Positions 1-11,810 of a stretch of 64,000 nt of DNA are shown in pieces. The DNA comes from Caenorhabditis elegans (Eukaryota > Nematoda > Chromadorea > Rhabditida > Rhabditidae). The translations under genes and the position numbers were made by a program. The notes beneath the pieces are model-generated. The model made no database searches, was not told where the DNA came from, and was given only the letters and a program-made list of their open reading frames with translations. The stretch's first letter is position 1. Each line of letters begins with the position of its first letter. Location: NCBI RefSeq assembly GCF_000002985.6, contig NC_003279.8, positions 1,116,001 to 1,180,000 on the forward strand. Direction: 5' to 3'.

Positions 1-102
1 CATGGAGTTGCCGCAAATTGTGGAGGTGATTTTTTTTTTGGCCAGCTAAAAAATTGTAGGATTTCTAAGCTATACTGCTCAACAAATACTATGCCATCTT
101 AA

Positions 103-297
103 AGGTGGCGTAATCGAATTTTCTTACAATTTCTATATTCGACTACACAAAACTACACAAAACCCACCTTAACATGGACAAATTGCTCGGATGCGTCTGC
201 GCTTAAAGTGAATGATGTGCAATGTGCAACCGGAAGTCAGCAGCTTCTTCGGTACAATGTGGATGATGAAGAATTTTATACACCAGTTTCGGATTGG
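103..297 (+). other. possible exon or gene relic
   Basis: One frame is open from 103 to 297. It reads like protein near its end (NCSDASALKVNDVQCATG, then RYNVDDEEFYTPVSDW) and finishes exactly at a strong GTAAGT donor at 298. The same frame before it (1-99) is open but ends in TAA at 100-102. I found no good acceptor between 70 and 160, so this is either an exon whose start I cannot place or the remains of a gene lying mostly left of the window. The family was not recognised. An AAAGGTGGCGTAATCGAA stretch at 99-116 looks like transposon edge and may have interrupted it. Confidence 0.2.
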
Positions 298-349
298 GTA
301 AGTATGGTATAGAAAAATCACTGCTACCAAGAAGTAAAGTGGCATCACG

Positions 350-585
350 CGGGTTCTGGCTTCCCTCATAAATTGAAATGGAAGAGTTTGCCGTACTAGG
401 CCATTTTAGCTCGGCCATATCTGGTGTAGATTTACGGCGCGTTGCGTGTCGCGTCGCGGCTCGATTTTAGTTGTAAAACTAAATGTATTTGTCCGTGTGG
501 AGTGCACGACTTTCCCACGCGTTGTCCGGCGGGCGATTGTCAATGGAGCACGAAAAATTCAATGAGAAACGCCAGAACACCGTGT
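350..585 (+). mobile_element. MITE family B (GCGCGTTGCGTGTCGCGTCG type)
   Basis: This ~235-bp non-coding element has ends related to CACGG-TTCTGGC-TTCCCTC and a conserved core containing GGCGCGTTGCGTGTCGCG. Further copies lie at 12832, 26611, 30508, 30757, 49898, 54983 and 55274, in both orientations. No transposase is visible, so it is non-autonomous. The short open frames in it are chance. Confidence 0.7.
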
Positions 586-885
586 GGCCTAGAAACTTCT
601 AGGACACTAAACAAAAATCTTTATTATAGAAGTCCTGGACAAACGGAATGAAAATGGAGTGCCAGCAAAATAAATGGGAAATGACTTCTGAAAAAAAGGA
701 GCAATATTATTTTACCTGCAAGAACTAGACGTTCTTCACAAATTGTCTGAAGATCTGGACAAGAAATATCGATATTTCTAACTTTTTAAACTTGAATTGT
801 CATTTTTTTCTATTGTGGCACAAAAAGTTACTTGCAATAAAGATTCGAACGAATAATTTTTGGACAGAAGAAATTTGGCAAACAC

Positions 886-2290
886 TCTTTGACTACCTTC
901 TCTTTGACTACCTTAGATCTTTGACTACCTTTTGCTCTTTGACTACCTTAGATCTTTGACTACCTTTTGCTCTTTGACTACCTTTGCTCTTTGACTACCT
1001 TCTCTTTGACTACCTTTTGCTCTTTGACTACCTTAGATCTTTGACTACCTTAGATCTTTGACTACCTTTGCTCTTTGACTACCTTCTCTTTGACTACCTT
1101 TTGCTCTTTGACTACCTTAGATCTTTGACTACCTTAGATCTTTGACTACCTTTTGCTCTTTGACTACCTTTGCTCATTGACTACCTTTCGGCTCATTGAC
1201 TACCTTTCGGCTCATTGACTACCTTTCGGCTCATTGACTACCTTTCGGCTCATTGACTACCTTCAGTTGCTCATTGACTACCTTTATCTAATTTTTCAGA
1301 ATTTTCAGTTTTTTTCGCTGAAAAATCAGAATTTTCAATAACATGTTACTTTTTGATGTCTAAGAAGCTGGTGCACTTTTTCATTTCCTGAAATTCCGGA
1401 GAAAATGGAGATGCGATCTGATGTATAAATGCTCATTGACTACCTTTTGCTCTTTGACTACCTTTGCTCTTTGACTACCTTAGATCTTTGACTACCTTTT
1501 GCTCTTTGACTACCTTTTGCTCTTTGACTACCTTTGCTCATTGACTACCTTTCGGCTCATTGACTACCTTTCGGCTCATTGACTACCTTTCGGCTCATTG
1601 ACTACCTTTCGGCTCATTGACTACCTTTCGGCTCATTGACTACCTTCAGTTGCTCATTGACTACCTTTATCTAATTTTTCAGAATTTTCAGTTTTTTTCG
1701 CTGAAAAATCAGAATTTTCAATAACATGTTACTTTTTGATGTCTAAGAAGCTGGTGCACTTTTTCATTTCCTGAAATTCCGGAGAAAATGGAGATGCGAT
1801 CTGATGTATAAATGCTCATTGACTACCTTTCGGCTCTTTGACTACCTTTTGCTCTTTGACTACCTTAGATCTTTGACTACCTTTTGCTCTTTGACTACCT
1901 TTGCTCATTGACTACCTTTCGGCTCTTTGACTACCTTTTGCTCTTTGACTACCTTAGATCTTTGACTACCTTTTGCTCTTTGACTACCTTTTGCTCTTTG
2001 ACTACCTTTGCTCTTTGACTACCTTAGATCTTTGACTACCTTTTGCTCTTTGACTACCTTTGCTCATTGACTACCTTTCGGCTCATTGACTACCTTCAGT
2101 TGCTCATTGACTACCTTTATCTAATTTTTCAGAATTTTCAGTTTTTTTCGCTGAAAAATCAGAATTTTCAATAACATGTTACTTTTTGATGTCTAAGAAG
2201 CTGGTGCACTTTTCCATTTCCTGAAATTCCGGAGAAAATGGAGATGCGATCTGATGTATAAATGCTCATTGACTACCTTCAAATGCTCTT
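886..2290 (+). repeat. TTGACTACCTT minisatellite, left arm
   Basis: The array is built from 15-19 bp units. The three common variants are TTGCTCTTTGACTACCTT, AGATCTTTGACTACCTT and TTCGGCTCATTGACTACCTT. Three times it is interrupted by the same ~150-bp unique-looking spacer (about 1280, 1660 and 2115), which contains CATGTTACTTTTTGATGTC and CTGGTGCACTTTTTC. The array is therefore a higher-order repeat and not a simple tandem. No coding content. Confidence 0.9.
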
Positions 2291-4960
2291 TGACTACCTC
2301 TATCTAATAAAATTTTCCAAAATTTATTTTTTTGAAAACTTTTCAAAATTTGATCAGATATTATAGAAAAGTGCAATTTTTGTCGTTTTTCTAGTTTGGA
2401 TGTTCTGCACACTATTGCAGACGAAAACCTGAGGTATAGTAGAACCCCTAAGCTCAAAAAACGCACTCACTTCGGATGCTGATATCTCCGTGGAAAAAAA
2501 TTTATGGCAAAGTGATTAACTACAAAGTTATATATCTTAATCTAACGTACAACTTTGTAGTTGATTGTTTTTTATCGAAAAATTTGTTGGTCGAGATAAA
2601 GTTGTGTAAAGTTTGGCACCTTCATGCTTGTATTTTCTTCTTCTTTTTCTGTTCATATCTCATCCAACCAATTTTTTGATAAAAAACGATTAACTGCAAA
2701 ATTGTACTTTATGTTAAGATAAACAACTTCGTAGTTGATCACTTTGTCATAAAACATTATTGCACGGAGATATCAGCATACGAAGTGAGTGCGTTTTTTG
2801 AATTCTGAGGTTCTACTATACCTCAGGTTTTAGTCTGAATTCGTGTTCAGAACATCTAAACTAGATAAACTACAAACATTGCATTTTTCTATAACATCTG
2901 ATCAAATTTTGAAAAGTTTTCAAAAAAAGTTTTGAAAAAAATTTTGAAAATTTTTGTAAGGGGGTACCCTTTGGATTTTTTTCATAAATCGAAAAAAAAA
3001 ACATTGAAACCTAAAAAAACCAAATGTTTTTGACACTATCGCCAACAACATTTCAGTTGGACACATTTTATTGCAAAATCTCATTGCCAACTATCCTATG
3101 CTGAAACCTTTGAAATATGCTTATGCTGACGTTTTGAATATGCTTATGCTGACGTGCGCTTATGCTGACAAGAGCTCTCACGAGAATTTCGTGATCCAAA
3201 AAACACATTGAAAGCTTATATCAGGACACTTACCGATGTAAAAGAAAACCGAACCTATCCAGATTTGAAACAGCAATGACTGTATCTGAAGACCGTGCGC
3301 TTAACCACTACACCAAAAGAGCGAAAGGTGCGCGCGTTCTCAAGGAATATATGAAATCAGTCGAGTTGTATGACAACTAGAGCTTCTCTCGATTGAACGA
3401 TATCTAGTATTTAAAAATGTGTTCATAAAGATTGGAACTACTACAGAAAAAGTCATTAAGTTATTTTCTGTTCCTAATGTTCAGTTTCTACAAGAAATCT
3501 ATTCCACATTGATTTTTGTGGTGAATTTGAACCTTCCGTTGGCCTAAAATACTTTTGGAGAGCTACTTTTTTCGGAAGTATTCTTAAGTCTTCTACAAAT
3601 TCAACTTGTTGGAAAATCGGGAACTTCTCTGATTCCTCGAAAATACTGTTTAAAAAAAAATTTTGGCCTAAATTTTTTTTTCCTCAAAAACACCTTTATT
3701 CTGGTATTTTCTAAGAGCATGTGTCATCTGTATTGTTTAATAATTTTTTTGTTGCTTCAAAAGCGCTGTTTTTGTGCTTAAAACTCTCATTTTAAATCTG
3801 GATAGGTTCGGTTTTCTTTTACATCGGTAAGTGTCCTGATATAAGCTTTCAATGTGTTTTTTGGATCACGAAATTCTCGTGAGAGCTCTTGTCAGCATAA
3901 GCGCACGTCAGCATAAGCATATTCAAAACGTCAGCATAAGCATATTTCAAAGGTTTCAGCATAGGATAGTTGGCAATGAGATTTTGCAATAAAATGTGTC
4001 CAACTGAAATGTTGTTGGCGATAGTGTCAAAAACATTTGGTTTTTTTAGGTTTCAATGTTTTTTTTTTCGATTTATGAAAAAAATCCAAAGGGTACCCCC
4101 TTACAAAAATTTTCAAAATTTTTTTCAAAACTTTTTTTGAAAACTTTTCAAAATTTGATCAGATGTTATAGAAAAATGCAATGTTGGTAGTTAATCTAGT
4201 TAAGATGTTCTGAACACGAATTCAGACTAAAACCTGAGGTATAGTAGAACCTCAGAATTCAAAAAACGCACTCACTTCGTATGCTGATATCTCCGTGCAA
4301 TAATGTTTTATGACAAAGTGATCAACTACGAAGTTGTTTATCTTAACATAAAGTACAATTTTGCAGTTAATCGTTTTTTATCAAAAAATTGGTTGGATGA
4401 GATATGAACAGAAAAAGAAGAAGAAAATACAAGCATGAAGGTGCCAAACTTTACACAACTTTATCTCGACCAACAAATTTTTCGATAAAAAACAATCAAC
4501 TACAAAGTTGTACGTTAGATTAAGATATATAACTTTGTAGTTAATCACTTTGCCATAAATTTTTTTCCACGGAGATATCAGCATCCGAAGTGAGTGCGTT
4601 TTTTGAGCTTAGGGGTTCTACTATACCTCAGGTTTTCGTCTGCAATAGTGTGCAGAACATCCAAACTAGAAAAACGACAAAAATTGCACTTTTCTATAAT
4701 ATCTGATCAAATTTTGAAAAGTTTTCAAAAAAATAAATTTTGGAAAATTTTATTAGATAGAGGTAGTCAAAGAGCATTTGAAGGTAGTCAATGAGCATTT
4801 ATACATCAGATCGCATCTCCATTTTCTCCGGAATTTCAGGAAATGGAAAAGTGCACCAGCTTCTTAGACATCAAAAAGTAACATGTTATTGAAAATTCTG
4901 ATTTTTCAGCGAAAAAAACTGAAAATTCTGAAAAATTAGATAAAGGTAGTCAATGAGCAA
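2100..4960. repeat. palindrome core of the giant element
   Basis: Inverted repeat with arms of about 1.1-1.2 kb at very high identity, centred at 3530. Each arm also holds a smaller hairpin: ACTCACTTCGGATGCTGATA near 2465 is mirrored by GCATACGAAGTGAGTGCG near 2775, so each arm can fold on itself. The 67-codon frames at 2476-2679 (+) and 4381-4584 (-) are mirror copies of one sequence and have no protein character. Confidence 0.9.
3268..3792. other. loop of the palindrome, with a tRNA-like patch
   Basis: This ~525-nt central segment is not part of the inverted repeat. Read on the minus strand, 3330 down to 3260 contains TGGTGTAGTGGTTAAGCGC, which resembles a tRNA A box, followed about 40 nt later by GTTTCAAATC, which resembles a B box. 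I could not fold the stretch into a full cloverleaf, so it may be a tRNA-derived relic or coincidence. No coding frame was seen in the loop. Confidence 0.3.
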
Positions 4961-7900
4961 CTGAAGGTAGTCAATGAGCCGAAAGGTAGTCAATGAGCAA
5001 AGGTAGTCAAAGAGCAAAAGGTAGTCAAAGATCTAAGGTAGTCAAAGAGCAAAGGTAGTCAAAGAGCAAAAGGTAGTCAAAGAGCAAAAGGTAGTCAAAG
5101 ATCTAAGGTAGTCAAAGAGCAAAAGGTAGTCAAAGAGCCGAAAGGTAGTCAATGAGCAAAGGTAGTCAAAGAGCAAAAGGTAGTCAAAGATCTAAGGTAG
5201 TCAAAGAGCAAAAGGTAGTCAAAGAGCCGAAAGGTAGTCAATGAGCATTTATACATCAGATCGCATCTCCATTTTCTCCGGAATTTCAGGAAATGAAAAA
5301 GTGCACCAGCTTCTTAGACATCAAAAAGTAACATGTTATTGAAAATTCTGATTTTTCAGCGAAAAAAACTGAAAATTCTGAAAAATTAGATAAAGGTAGT
5401 CAATGAGCAACTGAAGGTAGTCAATGAGCCGAAAGGTAGTCAATGAGCCGAAAGGTAGTCAATGAGCCGAAAGGTAGTCAATGAGCCGAAAGGTAGTCAA
5501 TGAGCCGAAAGGTAGTCAATGAGCAAAGGTAGTCAAAGAGCAAAAGGTAGTCAAAGAGCAAAAGGTAGTCAAAGATCTAAGGTAGTCAAAGAGCAAAGGT
5601 AGTCAAAGAGCAAAAGGTAGTCAAAGATCTAAGGTAGTCAAAGAGCGAAGGTAGTCAAAGAGCAAAAGGTAGTCAAAGAGCAAAAGGTAGTCAAAGATCT
5701 AAGGTAGTCAAAGAGCAAAGGTAGTCAAAGAGCAAAAGGTAGTCAAAGATCTAAGGTAGTCAAAGAGCGAAGGTAGTCAAAGAGCAAAAGGTAGTCAAAG
5801 AGCAAAAGGTAGTCAAAGATCTAAGGTAGTCAAAGAGCAAAGGTAGTCAAAGATCTAAGGTAGTCAAAGAGCAAAAGGTAGTCAAAGATCTAAGGTAGTC
5901 AAAGAGCGAAGGTAGTCAAAGAGCAAAAGGTAGTCAAAGAGCAAAAGGTAGTCAAAGATCTAAGGTAGTCAAAGAGCAAAGGTAGTCAAAGAGCAAAAGG
6001 TAGTCAAAGATCTAAGGTAGTCAAAGAGCGAAGGTAGTCAAAGAGCAAAAGGTAGTCAAAGAGCAAAAGGTAGTCAATGAGCAAAGGTAGTCAAAGAGCA
6101 AAGGTAGTCAAAGAGCAAAAGGTAGTCAAAGATCTAAGGTAGTCAAAGAGCAAAGGTAGTCAAAGAGCAAAAGGTAGTCAAAGATCTAAGGTAGTCAAAG
6201 AGCAAAGGTAGTCAAAGAGCAAAAGGTAGTCAAAGATCTAAGGTAGTCAAAGAGCAAAGGTAGTCAAAGAGCAAAAGGTAGTCAAAGATCTAAGGTAGTC
6301 AAAGAGCGAAGGTAGTCAAAGAGCAAAAGGTAGTCAAAGAGCAAAAGGTAGTCAAAGATCTAAGGTAGTCAAAGAGCAAAGGTAGTCAAAGAGCAAAAGG
6401 TAGTCAAAGAGCCGAAAGGTAGTCAATGAGCATTTATACATCAGATCGCATCTCCATTTTCTCCGGAATTTCAGGAAATGAAAAAGTGCACCAGCTTCTT
6501 AGACATCAAAAAGTAACATGTTATTGAAAATTCTGATTTTTCAGCGAAAAAAACTGAAAATTCTGAAAAATTAGATAAAGGTAGTCAATGAGCAACTGAA
6601 GGTAGTCAATGAGCCGAAAGGTAGTCAATGAGCCGAAAGGTAGTCAATGAGCCGAAAGGTAGTCAATGAGCCGAAAGGTAGTCAATGAGCCGAAAGGTAG
6701 TCAATGAGCAAAGGTAGTCAAAGAGCAAAAGGTAGTCAAAGAGCAAAAGGTAGTCAAAGATCTAAGGTAGTCAAAGAGCAAAGGTAGTCAAAGAGCAAAA
6801 GGTAGTCAAAGAGCAAAAGGTAGTCAAAGATCTAAGGTAGTCAAAGAGCAAAGGTAGTCAAAGATCTAAGGTAGTCAAAGAGCAAAAGGTAGTCAAAGAT
6901 CTAAGGTAGTCAAAGAGCGAAGGTAGTCAAAGAGCAAAAGGTAGTCAAAGAGCAAAAGGTAGTCAAAGATCTAAGGTAGTCAAAGAGCAAAGGTAGTCAA
7001 AGAGCAAAAGGTAGTCAAAGATCTAAGGTAGTCAAAGAGCGAAGGTAGTCAAAGAGCAAAAGGTAGTCAAAGAGCAAAAGGTAGTCAAAGATCTAAGGTA
7101 GTCAAAGAGCAAAGGTAGTCAAAGAGCAAAAGGTAGTCAAAGAGCAAAAGGTAGTCAAAGATCTAAGGTAGTCAAAGAGCAAAGGTAGTCAAAGAGCAAA
7201 AGGTAGTCAAAGAGCAAAAGGTAGTCAAAGATCTAAGGTAGTCAAAGAGCAAAAGGTAGTCAAAGATCTAAGGTAGTCAAAGAGCCGAAAGGTAGTCAAT
7301 GAGCATTTATACATCAGATCGCATCTCCATTTTCTCCGGAATTTCAGGAAATGAAAAAGTGCACCAGCTTCTTAGACATCAAAAAGTAACATGTTATTGA
7401 AAATTCTGATTTTTCAGCGAAAAAAACTGAAAATTCTGAAAAATTAGATAAAGGTAGTCAATGAGCAACTGAAGGTAGTCAATGAGCCGAAAGGTAGTCA
7501 ATGAGCCGAAAGGTAGTCAATGAGCCGAAAGGTAGTCAAAGAGCAAAAGGTAGTCAAAGATCTAAGGTAGTCAAAGAGCAAAGGTAGTCAAAGAGCAAAA
7601 GGTAGTCAAAGAGCAAAAGGTAGTCAAAGATCTAAGGTAGTCAAAGAGCAAAGGTAGTCAAAGAGCAAAAGGTAGTCAAAGAGCAAAAGGTAGTCAAAGA
7701 TCTAAGGTAGTCAAAGAGCAAAAGGTAGTCAAAGAGCCGAAAGGTAGTCAATGAGCAAAGGTAGTCAAAGAGCAAAAGGTAGTCAAAGATCTAAGGTAGT
7801 CAAAGAGCAAAAGGTAGTCAAAGAGCCGAAAGGTAGTCAATGAGCAAAGGTAGTCAAAGAGCAAAAGGTAGTCAAAGATCTAAGGTAGTCAAAGAGCAAA

Positions 7901-8472
7901 AGGTAGTCAAAGAGCCGAAAGGTAGTCAATGAGCAACTGAAGGTAGTCAATGAGCCGAAAGGTAGTCAATGAGCAAAGGTAGTCAAAGAGCAAAAGGTAG
8001 TCAAAGATCTAAGGTAGTCAAAGAGCAAAGGTAGTCAAAGAGCAAAAGGTAGTCAAAGAGCAAAAGGTAGTCAAAGAGCCGAAAGGTAGTCAATGAGCAA
8101 AGGTAGTCAAAGAGCAAAAGGTAGTCAAAGATCTAAGGTAGTCAAAGAGCAAAGGTAGTCAAAGAGCAAAAGGTAGTCAATGAGCATTTATACATCAGAT
8201 CGCATCTCCATTTTCTCCGGAATTTCAGGAAATGAAAAAGTGCACCAGCTTCTTAGACATCAAAAAGTAACATGTTATTGAAAATTCTGATTTTTCAGCG
8301 AAAAAAACTGAAAATTCTGAAAAATTAGATAAAGGTAGTCAATGAGCAACTGAAGGTAGTCAATGAGCCGAAAGGTAGTCAAAGATCTAAGGTAGTCAAA
8401 GAGCAAAGGTAGTCAATGAGCCGAAAGGTAGTCAATGAGCAAAGGTAGTCAAAGAGCAAAAGGTAGTCAAAG
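4950..8472 (-). repeat. TTGACTACCTT minisatellite, right arm
   Basis: This is the reverse complement of the left array (AAGGTAGTCAAAGAGC units with AAGATCT and AATGAGCCG variants), expanded to ~3.5 kb. The ~150-bp spacer occurs five times when the copy at the arm edge is included (about 4797, 5246, 6430, 7305 and 8186). Blocks of several units in the same order recur, for example around 5590-6050, pointing to unequal exchange or slippage of multi-unit blocks. Confidence 0.9.
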
Positions 8473-8562
8473 AGTGTTTGCCAAGAAATGTTAAGTCGAG
8501 ACATCTTTACCCGTTTGTTCTGTGGAGCGCGTTTGCATTCATCCAGTGGCTGTACCACCATA

Positions 8563-8850
8563 GGAAATTTGAATTCCCGCCTATTTTTCTCAGAAAATTT
8601 GAATTCCCGCCAATTTTTTTCTCAGGAAATTTGAATTCCCGCCAAATTTGTTCTCAGAAAATTTGAATTCCCGCCAATTTTTTTCTCAGGAAATTTGAAT
8701 TCCCGCCAAATTTGTTCTCAGAAAATTTGAATTCCCGCCAATTTTTTCTCAGAAAATTTGAATTCCCGCCAATTTTTTTTTCTCAGGAAATTTGAATTCT
8801 CGCCAATTTTTTCTCTGGAAATTTGAGTTCCCGCCAAAATTATTCTAAGA
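8563..8850 (+). repeat. GAATTCCCGCC tandem repeat
   Basis: About eight units of roughly 33-38 bp, each with AATTTGAATTCCCGCCAA followed by a T-run and CTCAG. Divergence rises toward the right end. It lies 80 bp outside the giant palindrome. A related array occurs at 20036-20345. Confidence 0.85.
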
Positions 8851-9239
8851 TAATATTAATTTCCGCAAAATAATTTTCAAACATTTTTTGTGACGTCACA
8901 GACTACAAAAACTACATAAAATATAATATTTCTAAAATATAATCTTTACACATCGCCACATAATATTTTCACTGCAAGACGTCCCCCCCCTTAGCGGCCA
9001 GCCACCCCATCTCACCTGTCCTATTACGTGCTCATCGTGCACGAAACCGCTTGAGTCAAAAGGGTGTGAATTGCGTAACCAACGAGTATTCATGTTTATA
9101 CAACACATTGTTAATATTGTTGCTCATCACTTGTTTTAGGTTCAAGATGGTACAAATCAAGTGGGATGAGTACTTGTAGTAAGCATGTAACAATTGTTGT
9201 AGTGGGGGGTTTTAAGAGATGATTATGCAAGAGAGCAAA
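8851..9239. other. non-coding, nothing recognised
   Basis: AT-rich sequence with a short C-run near 8985. No exon, RNA gene or element could be supported. Confidence 0.5.
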
Positions 9240-9500
9240 TTGTTTTTTTTTTAATGAGGGGTACCAAAATCTGAGAAATATTTTTAATTGACTCCAAATT
9301 TTTCCCTGATTTCGAATATCGATGTGAAAAATTCAAAAAAAATTCCCTGCTTTTATATTTTTTCGGCACAAATGAAAATCGTGATTTCAAGCTTAAATAT
9401 AAAATCAGGGAAATTTTTTTGAATTTTTTCACATTGATATTCGGAATTAGTAAAAAATTTGGAGTCAATTAAAAATATTTTCCAGATTTCGGTACCCTAC
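9240..9500. mobile_element. fold-back element family D
   Basis: Short-looped inverted repeat. The left arm carries ATTGACTCCAAATTTTTCCC and GAATATCGATGTGAAAAATTC, and the right arm returns their complements, ending GGTACC on both sides. The same family appears at 47100-48490, 48815-49345 and 56212-56765. Non-coding. Confidence 0.8.
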
Positions 9501-9774
9501 CTTTAATTGGAAAAATTGTCGAAAAAACAACCGAAAATTTTCAATATTTTCGTTTTTTATTCTATTTTAATCCAAATTTTAGAGGATTTTAAAAAAATAA
9601 TTTTAGCATAATTTGGAAAAAAAATTAGGTGCGAACTTTTACCTCTAACATTTTTTGAAACAATTTTTTTCACAAAAAAATTGAACCTGAAAACGATTGA
9701 AATTGTGGTTACACTAAGAAAGTTAAAAATTGTTTTTTTTTAATTTCAAAAACAATAGACAAAAATACTAACCA

Positions 9775-10060
9775 ATGTGAACCTAAGACTATCAAAGCCC
9801 ATACCATGGTCTACCTTCAAGGCCTGCCTTGTACCTATCAAGGCATTCATTTTGCCTACACGCATGCCTACTCTAAAAACCAACAACATTTGAACTTGGA
9901 AAAAGAAAAGTAAATCTGCCGTCAAAGCGACCTACGCCTACCGCGTGCCTATATAATTTTAAAATTTATTTTCCTCTGTGTACGCCTTCTGTTCAAAAAA
10001 AAACCTTAATGTACAAAAATCCAAAAACCTCAGTGGCCTGGAATTTTGAAATTTAAAATT
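9775..10060 (+). repeat. direct repeat, copy 1 of 2
   Basis: About 280 bp containing CCATGGTCTACCTTCAAGGC and CTACACGCATGCCTACTC. A second copy in the same orientation starts near 11515, 1.74 kb away, at high identity. The interstitial telomere block and unrelated sequence lie between the two. The 80-codon frame open in the second copy is closed here, so it is not a conserved protein. Confidence 0.85.
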
Positions 10061-10712
10061 TTAAGCCTCTAAAATTTGGAAAGCGAAGCTAAACATATTT
10101 TCGAAGAATTGAAAAAAAAAACTTTATTCAACCAGTTTTTTTCAAAAAAAAATCGGCCCTTTCCCAAAATTCCTTGACGATTTTCATACTTTGATACAAC
10201 TTTTATAATTTATATTTTATCTCTCCATGAAAACGGTAAACACAGGATTAACGGAATGTTTCCATGGTATAGAAGGAGTTAATCCAATAGACCCCTAGAC
10301 TAGTACATCTTCTTATCCATATAGTCTACAGTAACATTATAATATTTACACACCTCTCCCCCATCTCAACACTTTTTTCTTGTTACTTATGGGGTAATGT
10401 TTGACACAGGAAGCACGGGCGGTGCTCTTGGGCAAAGGTGTCAGGGGGAGGCTCTCAGCGGGAGGTAGCATTAACACCTTAACTCGTCTGGTGGGAAAGT
10501 ATACTGTATTGAAAGAGTTTTAGGTGAGTATAAGTCATTATCTATACATTTTGACTCGTGGAAGAGTTTTTAGAGAATTTTAGACCACAAGAACAGTTAT
10601 AGTCAATCTTTAAAATAAAAACTCGGACAAAAAATTTTTCAAACTTTTTTTTTTTGATGAATTCTCTTAAGTTCTGCGGTAAAAAATCCTAAAAAGGGTA
10701 AATTTAACACTC
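10061..10712. other. non-coding spacer
   Basis: No gene, RNA or repeat family recognised. A short GC-richer patch (10400-10480) has no open frame of note. Confidence 0.45.
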
Positions 10713-10905
10713 TAACACTACTCCTAAGCCTAAGCCTAAGCCTATGCCTAGCACAAGCCTAAGCCTAAGCCTCAGCCTAAACCTAAGCAAAAGCCTAAAC
10801 CTAAGCCTAAACCTAAGCAAAAGCCTAAGTCTAGGCCTAAGCCTAAGCCTAAACCTAAGCCTAAGCCTAAGCCTAAGCCTAAGCCTAATACTAAGCCTAA
10901 TCCTA
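10713..10905 (-). repeat. interstitial telomere-like repeat
   Basis: About 190 bp dominated by CCTAAG/GCCTAA hexamers, with degenerate units such as GCCTATGCCTAGCACAAG. The C. elegans telomere repeat is TTAGGC, so this is its C-rich strand read on plus. The 68-codon SLSLSLNLSKS frame across it is a by-product of the hexamer period. Confidence 0.85.
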
Positions 10906-11335
10906 AGTTTTTCCAGACCCCCTTATTCAATTTCAGCCGCCCCATTCTGAAGGGACACCTGTGTATAATAAGGGGAATGATCCGAATAAGGACGATCAGA
11001 TATGAAAAGTAAGAAAATAAGGAAGGATCACCGACAGATATTCACACTTGAATGCACACCACCTTTCCCAAATTGAAACCCTCGCCCGAAGAAGGGACAT
11101 GAGAATTGGAGAAACAGAGACATATTACATATTCTTGACACTGTGCCGCGCCGCCGTCAGGCAGTAAATCATGATAACTAATTGACAGAATGGAGAGACG
11201 GGTGTGTATGTATACAGGTTGACTAGTTGCCATGACATGTATATCTGGGTAAGAGCGAGTAGGCATGCCTGCCTTCATGGAATACCTTCAATGCCTACCT
11301 TGAGCCTATCAAGGCATGGCTTGTGCCTATTATTA
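10906..11335. other. non-coding spacer
   Basis: Moderate GC, no supported exon. The end (11280-11330) holds a diverged scrap of the CTACCTTCAAGGC direct repeat. Confidence 0.4.
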
Positions 11336-11486
11336 CACGTGGCGCCAGAGTTTGATCTACGTAGATCTACGAGACTTCTCAACTGATTTCGTATGGTTAA
11401 GAATGTGCTGAAGTCACGTTTTTTCGGGAAAAAATTCCCGCATTTTTTGTAGATCAAACCGCAATGGAACAGGCTGGCACCACGTG
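11336..11486. mobile_element. MITE family A (CACGTG-ended fold-back)
   Basis: Fold-back element of ~150 bp that begins and ends with CACGTG and contains two inverted TTTGATCTAC/GTAGATCAAA blocks. The loop contains GGTTAAGAATGTGCTGA. This copy is slightly shortened; other copies run 155-190 bp (13573, 15005, 16450, 16827, 17022, 21346, 49568 and 51998). No coding capacity. Confidence 0.8.
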
Positions 11487-11514
11487 CAATTACTTTTCTT
11501 GTACCAATCAATGT

Positions 11515-11810
11515 GCCCTAAGACTATCAAAGCCTATCCCCACCTACCATGGTCTACCTTCAAGGCCTGCCTTGTACCTATCAAGGCATTCATTTTGCCT
11601 ACACGCATGCCTACTCTAAAAACCAACAACATTTGAACTTGGAAAATAAAAAAATTCACCTGCCTTCAAAACGACCTCCGCCTACCGCGTGCCTATATAA
11701 TTGCAAAATTTATTCTCCAATGTGTACTCCCATTGTACACCAAAATCTTAATGTACAAAAATACAAAAACCTGAGGGGCCTAGAATTTTAAAATTTGATA
11801 TTCGAAATTC
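11515..11810 (+). repeat. direct repeat, copy 2 of 2
   Basis: Second copy of the 9775-10060 sequence, in the same orientation and starting about 30 bp after a family A element. Differences are scattered single bases and small indels. Confidence 0.85.

Larger units (their letters stand above)
874..8485. mobile_element. giant palindromic minisatellite element (7.6 kb)
   Basis: Both ends carry the same inverted sequence: TTGGCAAACACTCTTTGACT at 874 on the plus strand and its reverse complement ending at 8485. Outside the ends the 5-mer GAAAT occurs on both sides, consistent with a 5-bp target duplication. Inside, a minisatellite whose unit ends in TTGACTACCTT fills both outer arms. The inner arms are a near-perfect inverted repeat about position 3530 (x pairs with 7060-x), and the loop is about 525 nt. 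No transposase or other long reading frame is present. The right minisatellite arm is about three times longer than the left, so the array has expanded or contracted since the palindrome formed. I could not assign it to a named superfamily. Confidence 0.75.

Noticed and set aside
2476..4584. Two identical 67-codon frames on opposite strands
   Set aside because: Mirror images produced by the palindrome, low-complexity composition.
886..8470. Regular repeats with spacer-like intervals, as in a CRISPR array
   Set aside because: Units are 15-19 bp direct variants with recurring identical spacers, in a eukaryotic genome; this is a minisatellite.
10744..10950. 68-codon serine/leucine repeat protein
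   Set aside because: Direct translation of the GCCTAA telomere-like hexamer.
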